Shown here: in pieces, positions 33,315 through 41,506 of the stretch
Layout of the letters: each line of letters starts with the position of its first letter
How positions within the stretch are numbered: position 1 is the first letter of the stretch
NCBI GenBank assembly: GCA_023410595.1
Contig: JAEYPO010000040.1
Location: forward strand, 48,108 to 112,107
Reading direction: 5' to 3'
Origin: Bacillota bacterium
Lineage (GTDB): Bacteria > Bacillota > Clostridia > Christensenellales > SZUA-584
Length of the DNA: 64,000 nucleotides
The notes under the pieces: generated by a model
What the model saw: the letters and a program-made list of their open reading frames with translations, nothing else
The model's database searches: none
What the model was told of the DNA's origin: nothing
Position numbers and translations under genes: made by a program

Positions 33315-34250
33315 TCAATCCCTCAGCGCTCTGCCGGTCAGATTGAGAAACACAGTTTCGAGATTCGCTTTTTCGATATCGAGAGATTTTAGCTCCGCGC
33401 CGCTTTTCGCAATGACATCAAGTACCGCCTTTACAGACGTTTCTTGCGCTTTCACGGCGATGCTGATATCCACCTCTTCCATATTGACAGCAATAACGCA
33501 GTCTAGCTTTTCAAGGCTTTCGCAAAGCTTACTGTCTTCCCTGCCCAGCTTAAGCTTAATAGCGTACTGCCCGCCGATGGACGCCGTTATTTCGTCCGTC
33601 GTACCCGCCGCTATGACGCGCCCTTCGTCCATAATGAATACGCGCGAGCACAGCATCTCTACCTCTTCCATGTAGTGGCTCGTATAAATTATCGTCGCGC
33701 CGCCGCGTGAAAGCTCCTTGACGGTATTGAGTATATGGTTGCGCGACTGAGGGTCTATGCCCACCGTCGGCTCGTCCATTATGATGAGCTCTGGCTTGTG
33801 CAGCAGAGCCGCACCTATGTTGAGCCTGCGCTTCATGCCGCCCGAATATTTGCTCACCTTGTCGCGCAGCCTGTCTTCTATGCCTATGACTTCCGAGACC
33901 TCGTTTATACGCCTGCCGAGCTCATCGCCTCCGAGCCCGTAAGCCTTTCCCCAGAATTTTAAGTTTTCAAGGCCTGTAAGGCTGGGATAAAGCGCTATCT
34001 CCTGCGGCACGAGCCCTAAACTTTGCTGTATGCTTTTTGGATGTTTTATTATGTCCTCGCCATTGAAGCGTATGCTCCCTTCGTCCGGCACAATAAGAGT
34101 TGCTATCATGTTGATAGTAGTGGATTTTCCTGCGCCGTTTGGGCCGAGCAGCCCTAATATCTCGCCTTTTTCAACGCTAAATGAAATGCCGTCGACAGCC
34201 TTGATGTTTTTGAAATATTTTTTCAAACCCGATATCTCGAGCAGCGGCAT
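33315..34250 (-). CDS. ABC transporter ATP-binding protein (drug/multidrug exporter type)
   Basis: A 311-residue ATPase: Walker A GLLGPNGAGKST, Q-loop in LVPQEIALYP, signature YSGGMKRRLN, Walker B LIIMDEPTVGID and switch His in YTSHYMEEVE. The C-terminal extension is typical of DrrA-like exporters. The start at 34250 has GGAGG six bases upstream; an upstream in-frame start nine codons earlier is not supported. It heads a five-gene operon with two permeases. The exported compound is unknown; antibiotics, lipids or peptides are all possible. Confidence 0.92.
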   Translation of the reverse strand: MPLLEISGLKKYFKNIKAVDGISFSVEKGEILGLLGPNGAGKSTTINMIATLIVPDEGSIRFNGEDIIKHPKSIQQSLGLVPQEIALYPSLTGLENLKFWGKAYGLGGDELGRRINEVSEVIGIEDRLRDKVSKYSGGMKRRLNIGAALLHKPELIIMDEPTVGIDPQSRNHILNTVKELSRGGATIIYTSHYMEEVEMLCSRVFIMDEGRVIAAGTTDEITASIGGQYAIKLKLGREDSKLCESLEKLDCVIAVNMEEVDISIAVKAQETSVKAVLDVIAKSGAELKSLDIEKANLETVFLNLTGRALRD

Positions 34251-34422
34251 AAGTGACCTCCGAATATACTGACGCAATAATTTTCCTGGTTACCATACTA
34301 TCATATTAATTACAAAAATTACAACGAGAGTATTTTATTTTGCTGCAAAAATTAATGTTAGAAACGTTTATTTTACGCCTGCATAAATTATATTGAACGA
34401 GGAAAAAGGGTTGTGATGTTTA

Positions 34423-35250
34423 TTGAATATACTGGTTGGAATTGAAGATAAAGGGCTTATTCTCCGGCCGCTGATAGTAAACAGGATGCACGACGCGGTC
34501 TTTAAAGGATGTATAGTCAGCACAGACGAGATCCAAGATACGGAAGGCCGTATGACCAGCGTTTCCGTTTCCGACTGCGATCATGACGCTGAAAAAGAGA
34601 GCTCGATGCTATGCGCGATACTTGCGGATATAATAATTGAGAATTTGCAGATTCGCCATATGGTCAAGCTTTTGAAACAGGAGTATTGTTATCTTTCCGA
34701 AAAGGAACAGTGCGATATATTGGTGCATGTACTGAAGAAACTATGGTACGGTACCTCGGGTCAGAAAAACGAGATTGCGGCCTGCAAAAACGATATCCGG
34801 CAGCGGCTGCGCAAGGCTATATCGGAAAATGAGACGACCACTATAATACTCGAAGGCTTTATGCGCTTTCGCATGAAAGACTACCTCGAAGCGTGGGAGA
34901 AAGAGCTTGCGTCCTGCGTGGAAGACTACGTGCGCAGGAAGGAGTACGCGGAATTCGTGGAAATACTGCGGCTGTTCATAAAGATACGCATTCCTCGCGC
35001 GCGCAAGGTGCATATCTGCGTGGGCGGTGACGGAGACTATCTGCTGCTTGACGAGCGGCTTTGCTTATTAAAGTGCAGGTTTATAGGCACGAACGCGGAT
35101 AAGGACGACGCGCTGCTCTCGGCGCTTGTCAATATCGCGCCGCAGAGCATAATAGTTCACAACAAGGACAGATTCTGGGATTCGCGTATACTCGAGACTA
35201 TAAAAGACGTCTTCGGCCAGCGCGTAGAGTTTTCTGAGGATATGATATAA
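34423..35250 (+). CDS. ytxC: Putative sporulation protein YtxC
   Basis: A 275-residue soluble protein. The central EGFMRFRMKDYLEAWEKEL block followed by EYAEFVEILRLFIKI is the mark of YtxC-type proteins of spore formers, whose biochemical role is unknown. Translation appears to start at TTG 34423. In many Firmicutes this gene lies directly before thrS; here thrS is about 4 kb downstream on the same strand with an insertion of five or six genes between them. A terminator follows the gene. Confidence 0.8.
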   Translation: MNILVGIEDKGLILRPLIVNRMHDAVFKGCIVSTDEIQDTEGRMTSVSVSDCDHDAEKESSMLCAILADIIIENLQIRHMVKLLKQEYCYLSEKEQCDILVHVLKKLWYGTSGQKNEIAACKNDIRQRLRKAISENETTTIILEGFMRFRMKDYLEAWEKELASCVEDYVRRKEYAEFVEILRLFIKIRIPRARKVHICVGGDGDYLLLDERLCLLKCRFIGTNADKDDALLSALVNIAPQSIIVHNKDRFWDSRILETIKDVFGQRVEFSEDMI

Positions 35251-35273
35251 TCACTGATTTATCATGCTTTTTT

Positions 35274-35299
35274 AGACTTTTTACAAAGTCTGTTTTTTT
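35274..35299 (+). terminator. Intrinsic terminator after ytxC
   Basis: AGACTTT, TTAC and AAAGTCT form a seven-pair stem followed by G and seven T. It lies 24 bases after the ytxC stop. Confidence 0.9.
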
Positions 35300-35336
35300 A
35301 TCCGCCCGTTTTAGGGCCGGCTTTACTATAAAATTG

Positions 35337-35365
35337 TTGTCAATTTGATAATTTCCTTTTATTAT
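35337..35365 (+). promoter_or_regulatory. SigA-type promoter of the tandem amidohydrolase genes
   Basis: TTGTCA (35337-35342), a 17-base spacer and TATTAT (35360-35365) lie 46 bases before the first amidohydrolase start. Confidence 0.6.
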
Positions 35366-35410
35366 AGTAGAATTATCGGCTGTAAGGTTACACTATAAAC
35401 GGAGAAACAT

Positions 35411-36196
35411 ATGATAATAGACTTTCATGCGCATTGCTTTGCGGACAAGATCGCTTCAAGGGCTATAGGCGTGCTCGAAGAGAAAAGCGGCCTTAAAACC
35501 ATACACGACGGAACGACGCGTGGATTAAAAAACTATATGCGTTCATGCGGCGTAGACAAGAGCGTCGTACTGCCCGTCGCGACGAATCCCTCCCAGGTGC
35601 CTATAATCAACACATGGGCAAAAGAAAGCACAGACGACGAGCTGCATTTTTTTGGAGCCGTGCATCCTGACGACGCCGATTTTTACGGTACCGTGGAGAA
35701 GCTCAAACGCGCGGGTTTTATAGGCGTTAAGATGCACCCCGATTACCAGCTCTTTTACGCGGACGAGAAAAGGATGATGCCTTTTTACGAAGCACTGCGC
35801 GACGCGGGGCTGATACTCGCCCTGCACTGCGGACTTGACAACGTATACCCCGTCCCCATCCACTGCACGCCCGTTATGGTGCGCAGGATTATTGACAATG
35901 TTCCGGGCATAAAGATGATACTTGCCCATATGGGCAGCCACGCGCTTTGGCGCGACGCCGAACAGCTGCTCGTCGGCCTGCCCGTATATATCGACACATG
36001 CTATTCGCAGTACGCCCTGCCGCCTTCAGACATGGAGCGGATGATAAAAAAGCACGGCTCGGAGCGCGTGCTGTTCGGCACCGATTCGCCCTGGAAGAGG
36101 GCGGACGACGAGATAAAACGGATACGTGCGCTTAACCTTGCGCAAAGCGATATCGACAATATACTTTATAAAAACGCGCTTGGGATTATAGGATAA
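35411..36196 (+). CDS. Amidohydrolase family metal-dependent hydrolase (copy 1)
   Basis: A 261-residue Amidohydro_2-type TIM-barrel enzyme. Metal-site and catalytic residues are visible: DFHAHCF (HxH), GVKMHPDY (Lys/His), ALHCG, LAHMGSH and the final FGTDSPW Asp. This suggests hydrolysis or decarboxylation of a cyclic or aromatic carboxylate or a similar substrate, but the actual substrate is unknown. It is followed after 90 bases by a paralogue of identical length. Confidence 0.85.
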   Translation: MIIDFHAHCFADKIASRAIGVLEEKSGLKTIHDGTTRGLKNYMRSCGVDKSVVLPVATNPSQVPIINTWAKESTDDELHFFGAVHPDDADFYGTVEKLKRAGFIGVKMHPDYQLFYADEKRMMPFYEALRDAGLILALHCGLDNVYPVPIHCTPVMVRRIIDNVPGIKMILAHMGSHALWRDAEQLLVGLPVYIDTCYSQYALPPSDMERMIKKHGSERVLFGTDSPWKRADDEIKRIRALNLAQSDIDNILYKNALGIIG

Positions 36197-36286
36197 GTTG
36201 ATAACGCCCGGTATTTGCAGTAAAATATATGGGAAAATACTCCATAGATTTATTGCTTACAGAATAGAATATAACGGAGAACAATA

Positions 36287-37072
36287 ATGGTCATTGATTT
36301 TCACGCCCACTGCTTTACGGATTCACTTGCAGGGAAGGCGATAGCGGGGCTCGAAGACTGCTGCAGCATAAAGGCAGTGCACGACGGCACCGCGGGCGGA
36401 CTGAAAAGCTATATGAAAGCGTGCGGCGTGGACAGGGCTGTCGTCCTCCCCGTCGCCACAAAACCTTCGCAGGTCAAAACAATAAACGAATGGGCAAAGG
36501 CTGCGGGCGACGATACGCTCCATTTTTTCGGAGCTATCCATCCCGACGACGAAAACGTTTATGATGTTATTCGGCAGCTTAAGGCGGACGGCTTCCGCGG
36601 CGTCAAACTGCACCCTGATTACCAGCGTTTTTTCGCGGACGAACAGCGTATGATGCCCATATACGAAGCGCTGCGCGACGCCGGGCTCATCGTCGTATTC
36701 CATGCCGGCCTCGATATAGGCCTGCCATCGCCAGTGCACTGTACGCCGCTCATGCTTAAAAACATATTGCTTTCGGTCAAAGGCATCAAGATCGTTGCGG
36801 CGCATATGGGGTCACACGCGCTGTGGCACGATGTGGAAGAAGCGCTTTGCGGCCTGCCTATATACCTTGATACGTCGTACTCTCACTATGTGCTTAAAAA
36901 TGACGGCATGGTGCGTATGATAAAAAAACACGGCGCCGAAAACGTGCTTTTTGGCACGGATTCGCCCTGGACAAGCGCGGACGATGAGATCAAAAAAATA
37001 ACTTCTCTCGATCTTCCGCAAAGCGATATCGACAAATTGCTGTATTTGAACGCTTTATCTCTGATCTCTTAG
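36287..37072 (+). CDS. Amidohydrolase family metal-dependent hydrolase (copy 2)
   Basis: A 261-residue paralogue of the preceding gene, alike along its whole length, with the same motifs (DFHAHCF, GVKLHPDY, FHAGLD, AAHMGSH, FGTDSPW). It is plainly a tandem duplicate that has kept all metal ligands while diverging between them; the ALHCG box is changed to VFHAG. AACGGAGAACAATA just upstream provides the ribosome site. Substrate may differ from copy 1. Confidence 0.85.
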   Translation: MVIDFHAHCFTDSLAGKAIAGLEDCCSIKAVHDGTAGGLKSYMKACGVDRAVVLPVATKPSQVKTINEWAKAAGDDTLHFFGAIHPDDENVYDVIRQLKADGFRGVKLHPDYQRFFADEQRMMPIYEALRDAGLIVVFHAGLDIGLPSPVHCTPLMLKNILLSVKGIKIVAAHMGSHALWHDVEEALCGLPIYLDTSYSHYVLKNDGMVRMIKKHGAENVLFGTDSPWTSADDEIKKITSLDLPQSDIDKLLYLNALSLIS

Positions 37073-37141
37073 GCTGACACGTTTCGCTCTCTGGTCATAT
37101 TATATTAATGGAGACCAACCAGAGTATATGCGGGGTGAAGT

Positions 37142-37486
37142 ATGATAGAGCGAGGAGATATATACTATGCGGATTTAAACCCCGTCACCGGATCGGAACA
37201 GGGCGGCATACGGCCCGTGCTGGTGATACAAAACGATACCGGCAACAGGTTCAGCCCTACGGTAATAGTAGCCGCAATTACGTCCAATCTGGGAAAAGCG
37301 CGTTTGCCTACGCATATCGTCATTGAAGAAGATGCGCTGTCTGAAAAAAGCGTTGTTCTTTTGGAACAGATAAGAACAATCGATAAAACAAGACTGATAA
37401 AGAAATTGGGACGGCTTAACGAAAAGGATATGCTTCGCATCGACGAGGCGATATCGGTAAGCATGGGGTTTGATAAAACCAAGTAA
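37142..37486 (+). CDS. mazF: MazF/EndoA-type mRNA interferase toxin
   Basis: A 114-residue PemK/MazF-fold endoribonuclease: RGDIYYADLNPVTGSEQGG at the start, the RPVLVIQND core with catalytic Arg, and the AITSNL and VLLEQIRTIDK segments match Firmicutes EndoA closely. GGGGTGAAGT precedes the ATG. The usual antitoxin gene (EndoAI, ribbon-helix-helix) should lie just upstream, but the preceding gene ends 69 bases earlier and no antitoxin-like frame is present there. The upstream 72-codon frame in this spot is a shadow. Confidence 0.92.
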   Translation: MIERGDIYYADLNPVTGSEQGGIRPVLVIQNDTGNRFSPTVIVAAITSNLGKARLPTHIVIEEDALSEKSVVLLEQIRTIDKTRLIKKLGRLNEKDMLRIDEAISVSMGFDKTK

Positions 37487-37501
37487 GTTGGCAAAACTAT
37501 G

Positions 37502-37524
37502 GGCGGAAGATATATTCTTCCGCC
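37502..37524. repeat. Perfect hairpin between mazF and the YitT-like gene
   Basis: GGCGGAAGA, TATAT and TCTTCCGCC form a perfect nine-pair stem 15 bases after the mazF stop. No T-run follows, so it is more likely an mRNA-stabilising or processing hairpin than a terminator. Confidence 0.55.
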
Positions 37525-37594
37525 TCACAATTACACCCCGGGACTTTGGCCCTCGGATTTAGGGGGCGTAAACAAAAGGGCGGCAAGGAGGCAT

Positions 37595-38416
37595 ATGAAA
37601 CAAAAGGTAAAAGACTACGCTATTATGACTATAGGCGTAGGTATTGCGGTTGCGGGACTCAATCTTTTTCTTGTGCCTAACAGGATAGCTGCGGGAGGCA
37701 TAAGCGGCATAGCAACTATACTTTATTACATATTCAAATTTCCGCTGGGCGTTACGATAGCCGCGCTCAACGTACCGCTTTTTATATTCGGAGTTAAAAT
37801 AGTCGGAAAAACGTTTGCTATAAGAACCGCTTATTCGCTCATACTCTATTCTGTGCTCGCGGAGGTGATACCAATACCCGACAATAACGACATATTCTTG
37901 GGCTGCGTTTACGGCGGCGTGCTGATGGGCGCGGGCATAGGGCTCGTAGTGCGGGTTGGCGGAAGTACGGGCGGCACGGATATGGCGGCAAGGATGCTCA
38001 GCTCGGCAACAAAGAACATAAGTATAGCCGCGTGTATGTTCGCTCTGGATTTTGTCGTTATAGCTGCCGCGGGCGCATTGTTCGAGCCCACGGCGGCGCT
38101 GTATGCCATAGCGTCTCTTTATATATCCGCAAAGCTGATAGATTTCTTTACAGTGGGCCTGAGCGAAGCGAAAGCTTTTTACATAATTTCCGATAAGAGT
38201 GAAGAGATAGCGGCGGTTATTATGGAGCAGATGGGCAGGGGCGTTACGTCTCTTAAGGCCACGGGCGTTTACAGCGGCAAGGACAGGAACGTGCTGCTGT
38301 GCGTACTGCAATGGCGTACCGAAGGTCCCAGGCTCAAGCGCCTTGTCAAGAGCATAGACGAGAAAGCTTTCGTTATTGTCGCCGATGTAAAGGAAGTGCT
38401 TGGCGAAGGCTTTTAG
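37595..38416 (+). CDS. YitT family membrane protein
   Basis: A 273-residue protein with five predicted membrane helices (YitT_membrane/DUF161) followed by a soluble C-terminal DUF2179 domain of about 80 residues (KAFYIISDKSEEIAAVI onward). The GLNLFLVPNRIAAGGISGIA opening and GGSTGGTD loop are characteristic. ATG 37595 has AAGGAGG directly upstream; a longer frame of 32 more codons has no ribosome site. Function of the family is not established. Confidence 0.9.
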   Translation: MKQKVKDYAIMTIGVGIAVAGLNLFLVPNRIAAGGISGIATILYYIFKFPLGVTIAALNVPLFIFGVKIVGKTFAIRTAYSLILYSVLAEVIPIPDNNDIFLGCVYGGVLMGAGIGLVVRVGGSTGGTDMAARMLSSATKNISIAACMFALDFVVIAAAGALFEPTAALYAIASLYISAKLIDFFTVGLSEAKAFYIISDKSEEIAAVIMEQMGRGVTSLKATGVYSGKDRNVLLCVLQWRTEGPRLKRLVKSIDEKAFVIVADVKEVLGEGF

Positions 38417-38558
38417 CAATTTCGTAAACTTTTTGTAGCATGTATACTAAAAATCGCACAAAAAGATAAAAATTTTAATTATTATTTATTGTTCAATAAG
38501 CGGGTTTGGTGGTATTATCAATTATAACCAATATAATATCAGGGAAGAGAGGAGTTCA

Positions 38559-39116
38559 ATGAAATCGGGTCAAAAAGGCATTTCATGGCTGTTTGATATC
38601 GTTATTGGCGTGCTTATAATCGCAGCGGGTATATACTTGCTCGTATCCCCGGGCGGAGGGGGCAACGTGCTGAGTATTCTCGTGGGTATCGGTGTGTTCA
38701 TATATTGTATATACAATATATTCAAAGCGATACAGTCCAAAAATGACAACCGGCTTTTTATACCGTATCTCGCGCAAGGCCTGCTTGATATTGTACTGCT
38801 GCTTCTTTTGATAACAATACCGAACACGCCCCAGCTCGTAGGAATAATAATCGCCTGCTGGCTTATAGTTTTCGGATTCTTTGAGATAATACATGCCAGG
38901 AGAAGCGAAGAGAGCAAACGCCGCATAAGAAACGGAACGCTGCTCATACTTGCAGGCGTAGGCGTTCTTGTGATACCGTTACTGCTCCAGCTGCACTCGG
39001 TAATATTCATCGGCATAGTCGCTCTCGTAATAGGCGTCGTTAAAACGGTGCAAGGGCTGCTTTACAAGGTAAAGACGGACGAACGTACGTCGGGCGGAAG
39101 GTCGAATTTGTATTAA
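38559..39116 (+). CDS. DUF308 (HdeD-like) membrane protein
   Basis: A 185-residue protein with six short membrane helices in three pairs and polar loops containing KAIQSKNDN and HARRSEESKR, which is the HdeD/DUF308 pattern. GGAAGAGAGGAG supplies the ribosome site. In enteric bacteria HdeD is linked to acid resistance; in Firmicutes the role is unknown. It is a single gene just upstream of the thrS leader. Confidence 0.8.
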   Translation: MKSGQKGISWLFDIVIGVLIIAAGIYLLVSPGGGGNVLSILVGIGVFIYCIYNIFKAIQSKNDNRLFIPYLAQGLLDIVLLLLLITIPNTPQLVGIIIACWLIVFGFFEIIHARRSEESKRRIRNGTLLILAGVGVLVIPLLLQLHSVIFIGIVALVIGVVKTVQGLLYKVKTDERTSGGRSNLY

Positions 39117-39122
39117 GGCCGA

Positions 39123-39151
39123 TTGACATAACCAAAACGGCGTCATATAAT
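39123..39151 (+). promoter_or_regulatory. Consensus SigA promoter of thrS
   Basis: TTGACA (39123-39128), a spacer of exactly 17 bases and TATAAT (39146-39151) give a perfect consensus promoter. It lies just upstream of the T-box leader. Confidence 0.9.
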
Positions 39152-39159
39152 TTATAATA

Positions 39160-39385
39160 ATATTTATGCTGGGACAAGTAACCGGTCATAACACGCGTTT
39201 TTAAGAGACGAGCACACCTTAGGCTGCAAGTGTGCCGGGCGCGATGAGCGGCGAAACCACCTTGCGATATTAAAGGGTTAAGCCTCCTTATCGGCTTGTA
39301 AGAGTTGCCGTCGTTTTGGCGGAACATGGGTGGAACCGCGGTAGAAAATCGTCCCATGTGCTTTTAGCACATGGGTTTTTTATTT
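39160..39385 (+). promoter_or_regulatory. T-box riboswitch leader of thrS (tRNA-Thr)
   Basis: The leader contains the conserved T-box sequence GGGTGGAACCGCGG (39328-39341), AAGAGACGAGC in the stem I region, and a terminator stem CCCATGTGC/GCACATGGG (39353-39361, 39367-39375) with a T-run to 39385. The 5' side of the terminator can instead pair with the T-box bulge region to form the antiterminator when uncharged tRNA binds. The sequence GAAACCACC contains two ACC triplets; by comparison with other thrS leaders the second, at 39259-39261, is the likely Thr specifier codon. This links thrS expression to uncharged tRNA-Thr. Confidence 0.93.
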
Positions 39386-39415
39386 AAGCCTAGTTTGGGT
39401 TAAAGGAGAAAGCAA

Positions 39416-41347
39416 ATGAAAATAACGTTGGCTGACGGAGCGGTCAGAGAATTTAACAGCGGCATGAGCGCTATGGATGTCGCGGGTGAGATATCGGGCA
39501 AGCTCGCTAAAAAGGCTCTCGCCGCGAAAATAAACGACACGGTGCGTGACCTTGATACTGTGATTGACGGCGACGCAAGGCTCGAGATTTTAACATTCAG
39601 TGACGAGGAGGGCAAGAAAGCGCTTTGGCATACAGCCTCGCATATAATGGCGCAGGCGGTAAAGCGCCTTTATCCGGGCGCAAAGCTCGCAATAGGCCCC
39701 GCCATAGACACCGGATTTTATTACGACTTCGATATCGAGACGCCTTTTACGTCCGAAGATCTCGAACATATTGAAAAAGAGATGCGCAAGATCGTTGAGG
39801 AAGACCTTAAGCTCGAAAGGTTCGAGCTTGATCGCGGCAAGGCGCTGGAGTTTATGAAAGACGAGCCGTATAAGCAGGAATTGATACGCGATCTGCCCGA
39901 GGGCGAGACGATAAGCTTCTACAAACAGGGTGAGTTTACAGACCTCTGCGCGGGCCCGCATGTTCCCTCCACAGCTAAGGTCAAGTCATTCAAGCTCTTA
40001 AATCTTGCGGGCGCATACTGGCGAGGCAACGAGAAGAACAAGATGCTTACAAGGATATATGGAACCGCTTTTGAAAAGCAGGAGGAACTCAGCGCGTACC
40101 TTCAGGCGTTAAAGGAGGCAAAGGAGCGCGATCATAACAAACTGGGGCGCGAGCTAAAATACTTCACTACAAACGACGCCGTCGGTCAGGGCTTGCCGCT
40201 CATCATGGCAAAGGGCGCCAAGGTAATGCAGGTGCTCTCGCGCTTCGTTGAGGACGAGGAGGAGCGGCGCGGTTATACGCTCGTTCGCACGCCGCTGATG
40301 GCCAAAAGCGACCTTTATAAGATATCAGGCCACTGGGATCATTACAAGGAAGGCATGTTTGTGCTGGGCGATGAGAAAAAAGGCGACGAAGTGCTGGCGC
40401 TCAGGCCCATGGACTGCCCGTTCCAGTTCATGATATACAACGCAGACATGCACAGCTACCGCGAGCTGCCCATCAGATATAGCGAGAACGCGACGCTGTT
40501 CCGCAACGAAGCCTCCGGCGAGATGCACGGGCTTATACGCGTGCGCCAGTTCACGCTGGCTGACGCGCATATTGTCTGCCGGCCAGACCAGGTCGCCGAG
40601 GAGTTTAAAGGCGTTGTCGACCTGATACAGTATATGATGAGATGTATCGGAATACAAGACGAAATCAAATACCGCTTCTCGAAGTGGGACCCCAAAAATA
40701 CCGAGAAGTACATCAACGACCCCGAAGCGTGGGATACAACACAGGCGCTGATGAAAAAGATACTGGACGATATCGGCCTTGATTATGTGGAGGCGGAAGG
40801 TGAAGCGGCGTTCTACGGGCCTAAGCTCGACCTCCAGTTTAAAAACGTGTTCGGCAAGGAAGATACGTTGTTTACGGTACAGATTGATTTCGCGCTGCCA
40901 GGCAGGTTCGATATGGTCTACATTGACTCAAACGGAGAAAAACAGCGTCCGTATATTATACACCGTTCGTCCATCGGCTGCTACGAGAGAACGCTCGCTA
41001 TGCTTATAGAGAAATACGCGGGCGCGCTTCCGCTGTGGCTCGCTCCTGAGCAGGTCAGGCTTATGTCAATTACCGACCGTTCAATTCCCTACCTTAAGGA
41101 ATGGGAGAAAAAGCTGCGCGCGGCGGGCGTGAGGGCGACACTGGACGATCGGAGCGAGAAAATAGGATACAAGATACGTGAAGGAAGGGCCGAAAGAATA
41201 CCCTACATGGCTGTCGCAGGCGACAATGAGGTAGACAACTTGACTCTTGCCATAAGGAAGAGAGGCGTTGGGGATTTAGGCCCGGTAGACGGCAAGGATT
41301 TCTTCAGTACTCTGTTAGGCGAAATAGCTGATAAAATCATATGGTAA
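39416..41347 (+). CDS. thrS: Threonine-tRNA ligase
   Basis: A 643-residue class II synthetase with the full family plan: N-terminal TGS domain (1-62), the tRNA-editing SAD-type domain (HTASHIMAQAVKRLYP through AGPHVPSTAKVK), a catalytic core with the zinc site Cys in RPMDCPFQF plus later His residues, motif 2 FRNEASGEMHGL and motif 3 GCYERTLAM, and a C-terminal anticodon-binding domain. AAAGGAGAAAGCAA precedes the ATG. It is controlled by the T-box leader upstream and closed by a terminator. Confidence 0.97.
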   Translation: MKITLADGAVREFNSGMSAMDVAGEISGKLAKKALAAKINDTVRDLDTVIDGDARLEILTFSDEEGKKALWHTASHIMAQAVKRLYPGAKLAIGPAIDTGFYYDFDIETPFTSEDLEHIEKEMRKIVEEDLKLERFELDRGKALEFMKDEPYKQELIRDLPEGETISFYKQGEFTDLCAGPHVPSTAKVKSFKLLNLAGAYWRGNEKNKMLTRIYGTAFEKQEELSAYLQALKEAKERDHNKLGRELKYFTTNDAVGQGLPLIMAKGAKVMQVLSRFVEDEEERRGYTLVRTPLMAKSDLYKISGHWDHYKEGMFVLGDEKKGDEVLALRPMDCPFQFMIYNADMHSYRELPIRYSENATLFRNEASGEMHGLIRVRQFTLADAHIVCRPDQVAEEFKGVVDLIQYMMRCIGIQDEIKYRFSKWDPKNTEKYINDPEAWDTTQALMKKILDDIGLDYVEAEGEAAFYGPKLDLQFKNVFGKEDTLFTVQIDFALPGRFDMVYIDSNGEKQRPYIIHRSSIGCYERTLAMLIEKYAGALPLWLAPEQVRLMSITDRSIPYLKEWEKKLRAAGVRATLDDRSEKIGYKIREGRAERIPYMAVAGDNEVDNLTLAIRKRGVGDLGPVDGKDFFSTLLGEIADKIIW

Positions 41348-41372
41348 TCCTGCGAAAACTGATACTTTTCAA

Positions 41373-41404
41373 GGGCGCGGTAAACATCTGCGCCCTGTTT
41401 TTTT
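41373..41404 (+). terminator. Intrinsic terminator of thrS
   Basis: GGGCGC (41373-41378) and GCGCCC (41390-41395) form the stem, followed by TG and a run of T to 41404. Confidence 0.9.
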
Positions 41405-41444
41405 ATATAATACGTAATTTAAAGCGCTTATTTAAGGAATACAT

Positions 41445-41473
41445 TTGCACTTAATGGCAAATCATGATATATA
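41445..41473 (+). promoter_or_regulatory. Promoter of the SIMPL-domain gene
   Basis: TTGCAC (41445-41450), a 17-base spacer and TATATA (41468-41473) lie 33 bases before the start codon, with AAAGGAGGG in between as ribosome site. Confidence 0.5.
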
Positions 41474-41506
41474 GAAATCAACCCATATTAAAGGAGGGCA
41501 AGAAAA

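Noticed and set aside
37108..37326. A 72-codon frame at the start of mazF as a possible antitoxin
   Set aside because: It overlaps the conserved mazF coding sequence in another frame, is rich in Arg/Tyr as shadow frames are, and has none of the ribbon-helix-helix pattern of EndoAI.
37559..38419. A 286-codon minus-strand frame opposite the YitT-like gene
   Set aside because: The plus strand has the ribosome site and the membrane-helix pattern of YitT; the antisense frame is rich in Tyr, Arg and His and has no domain.
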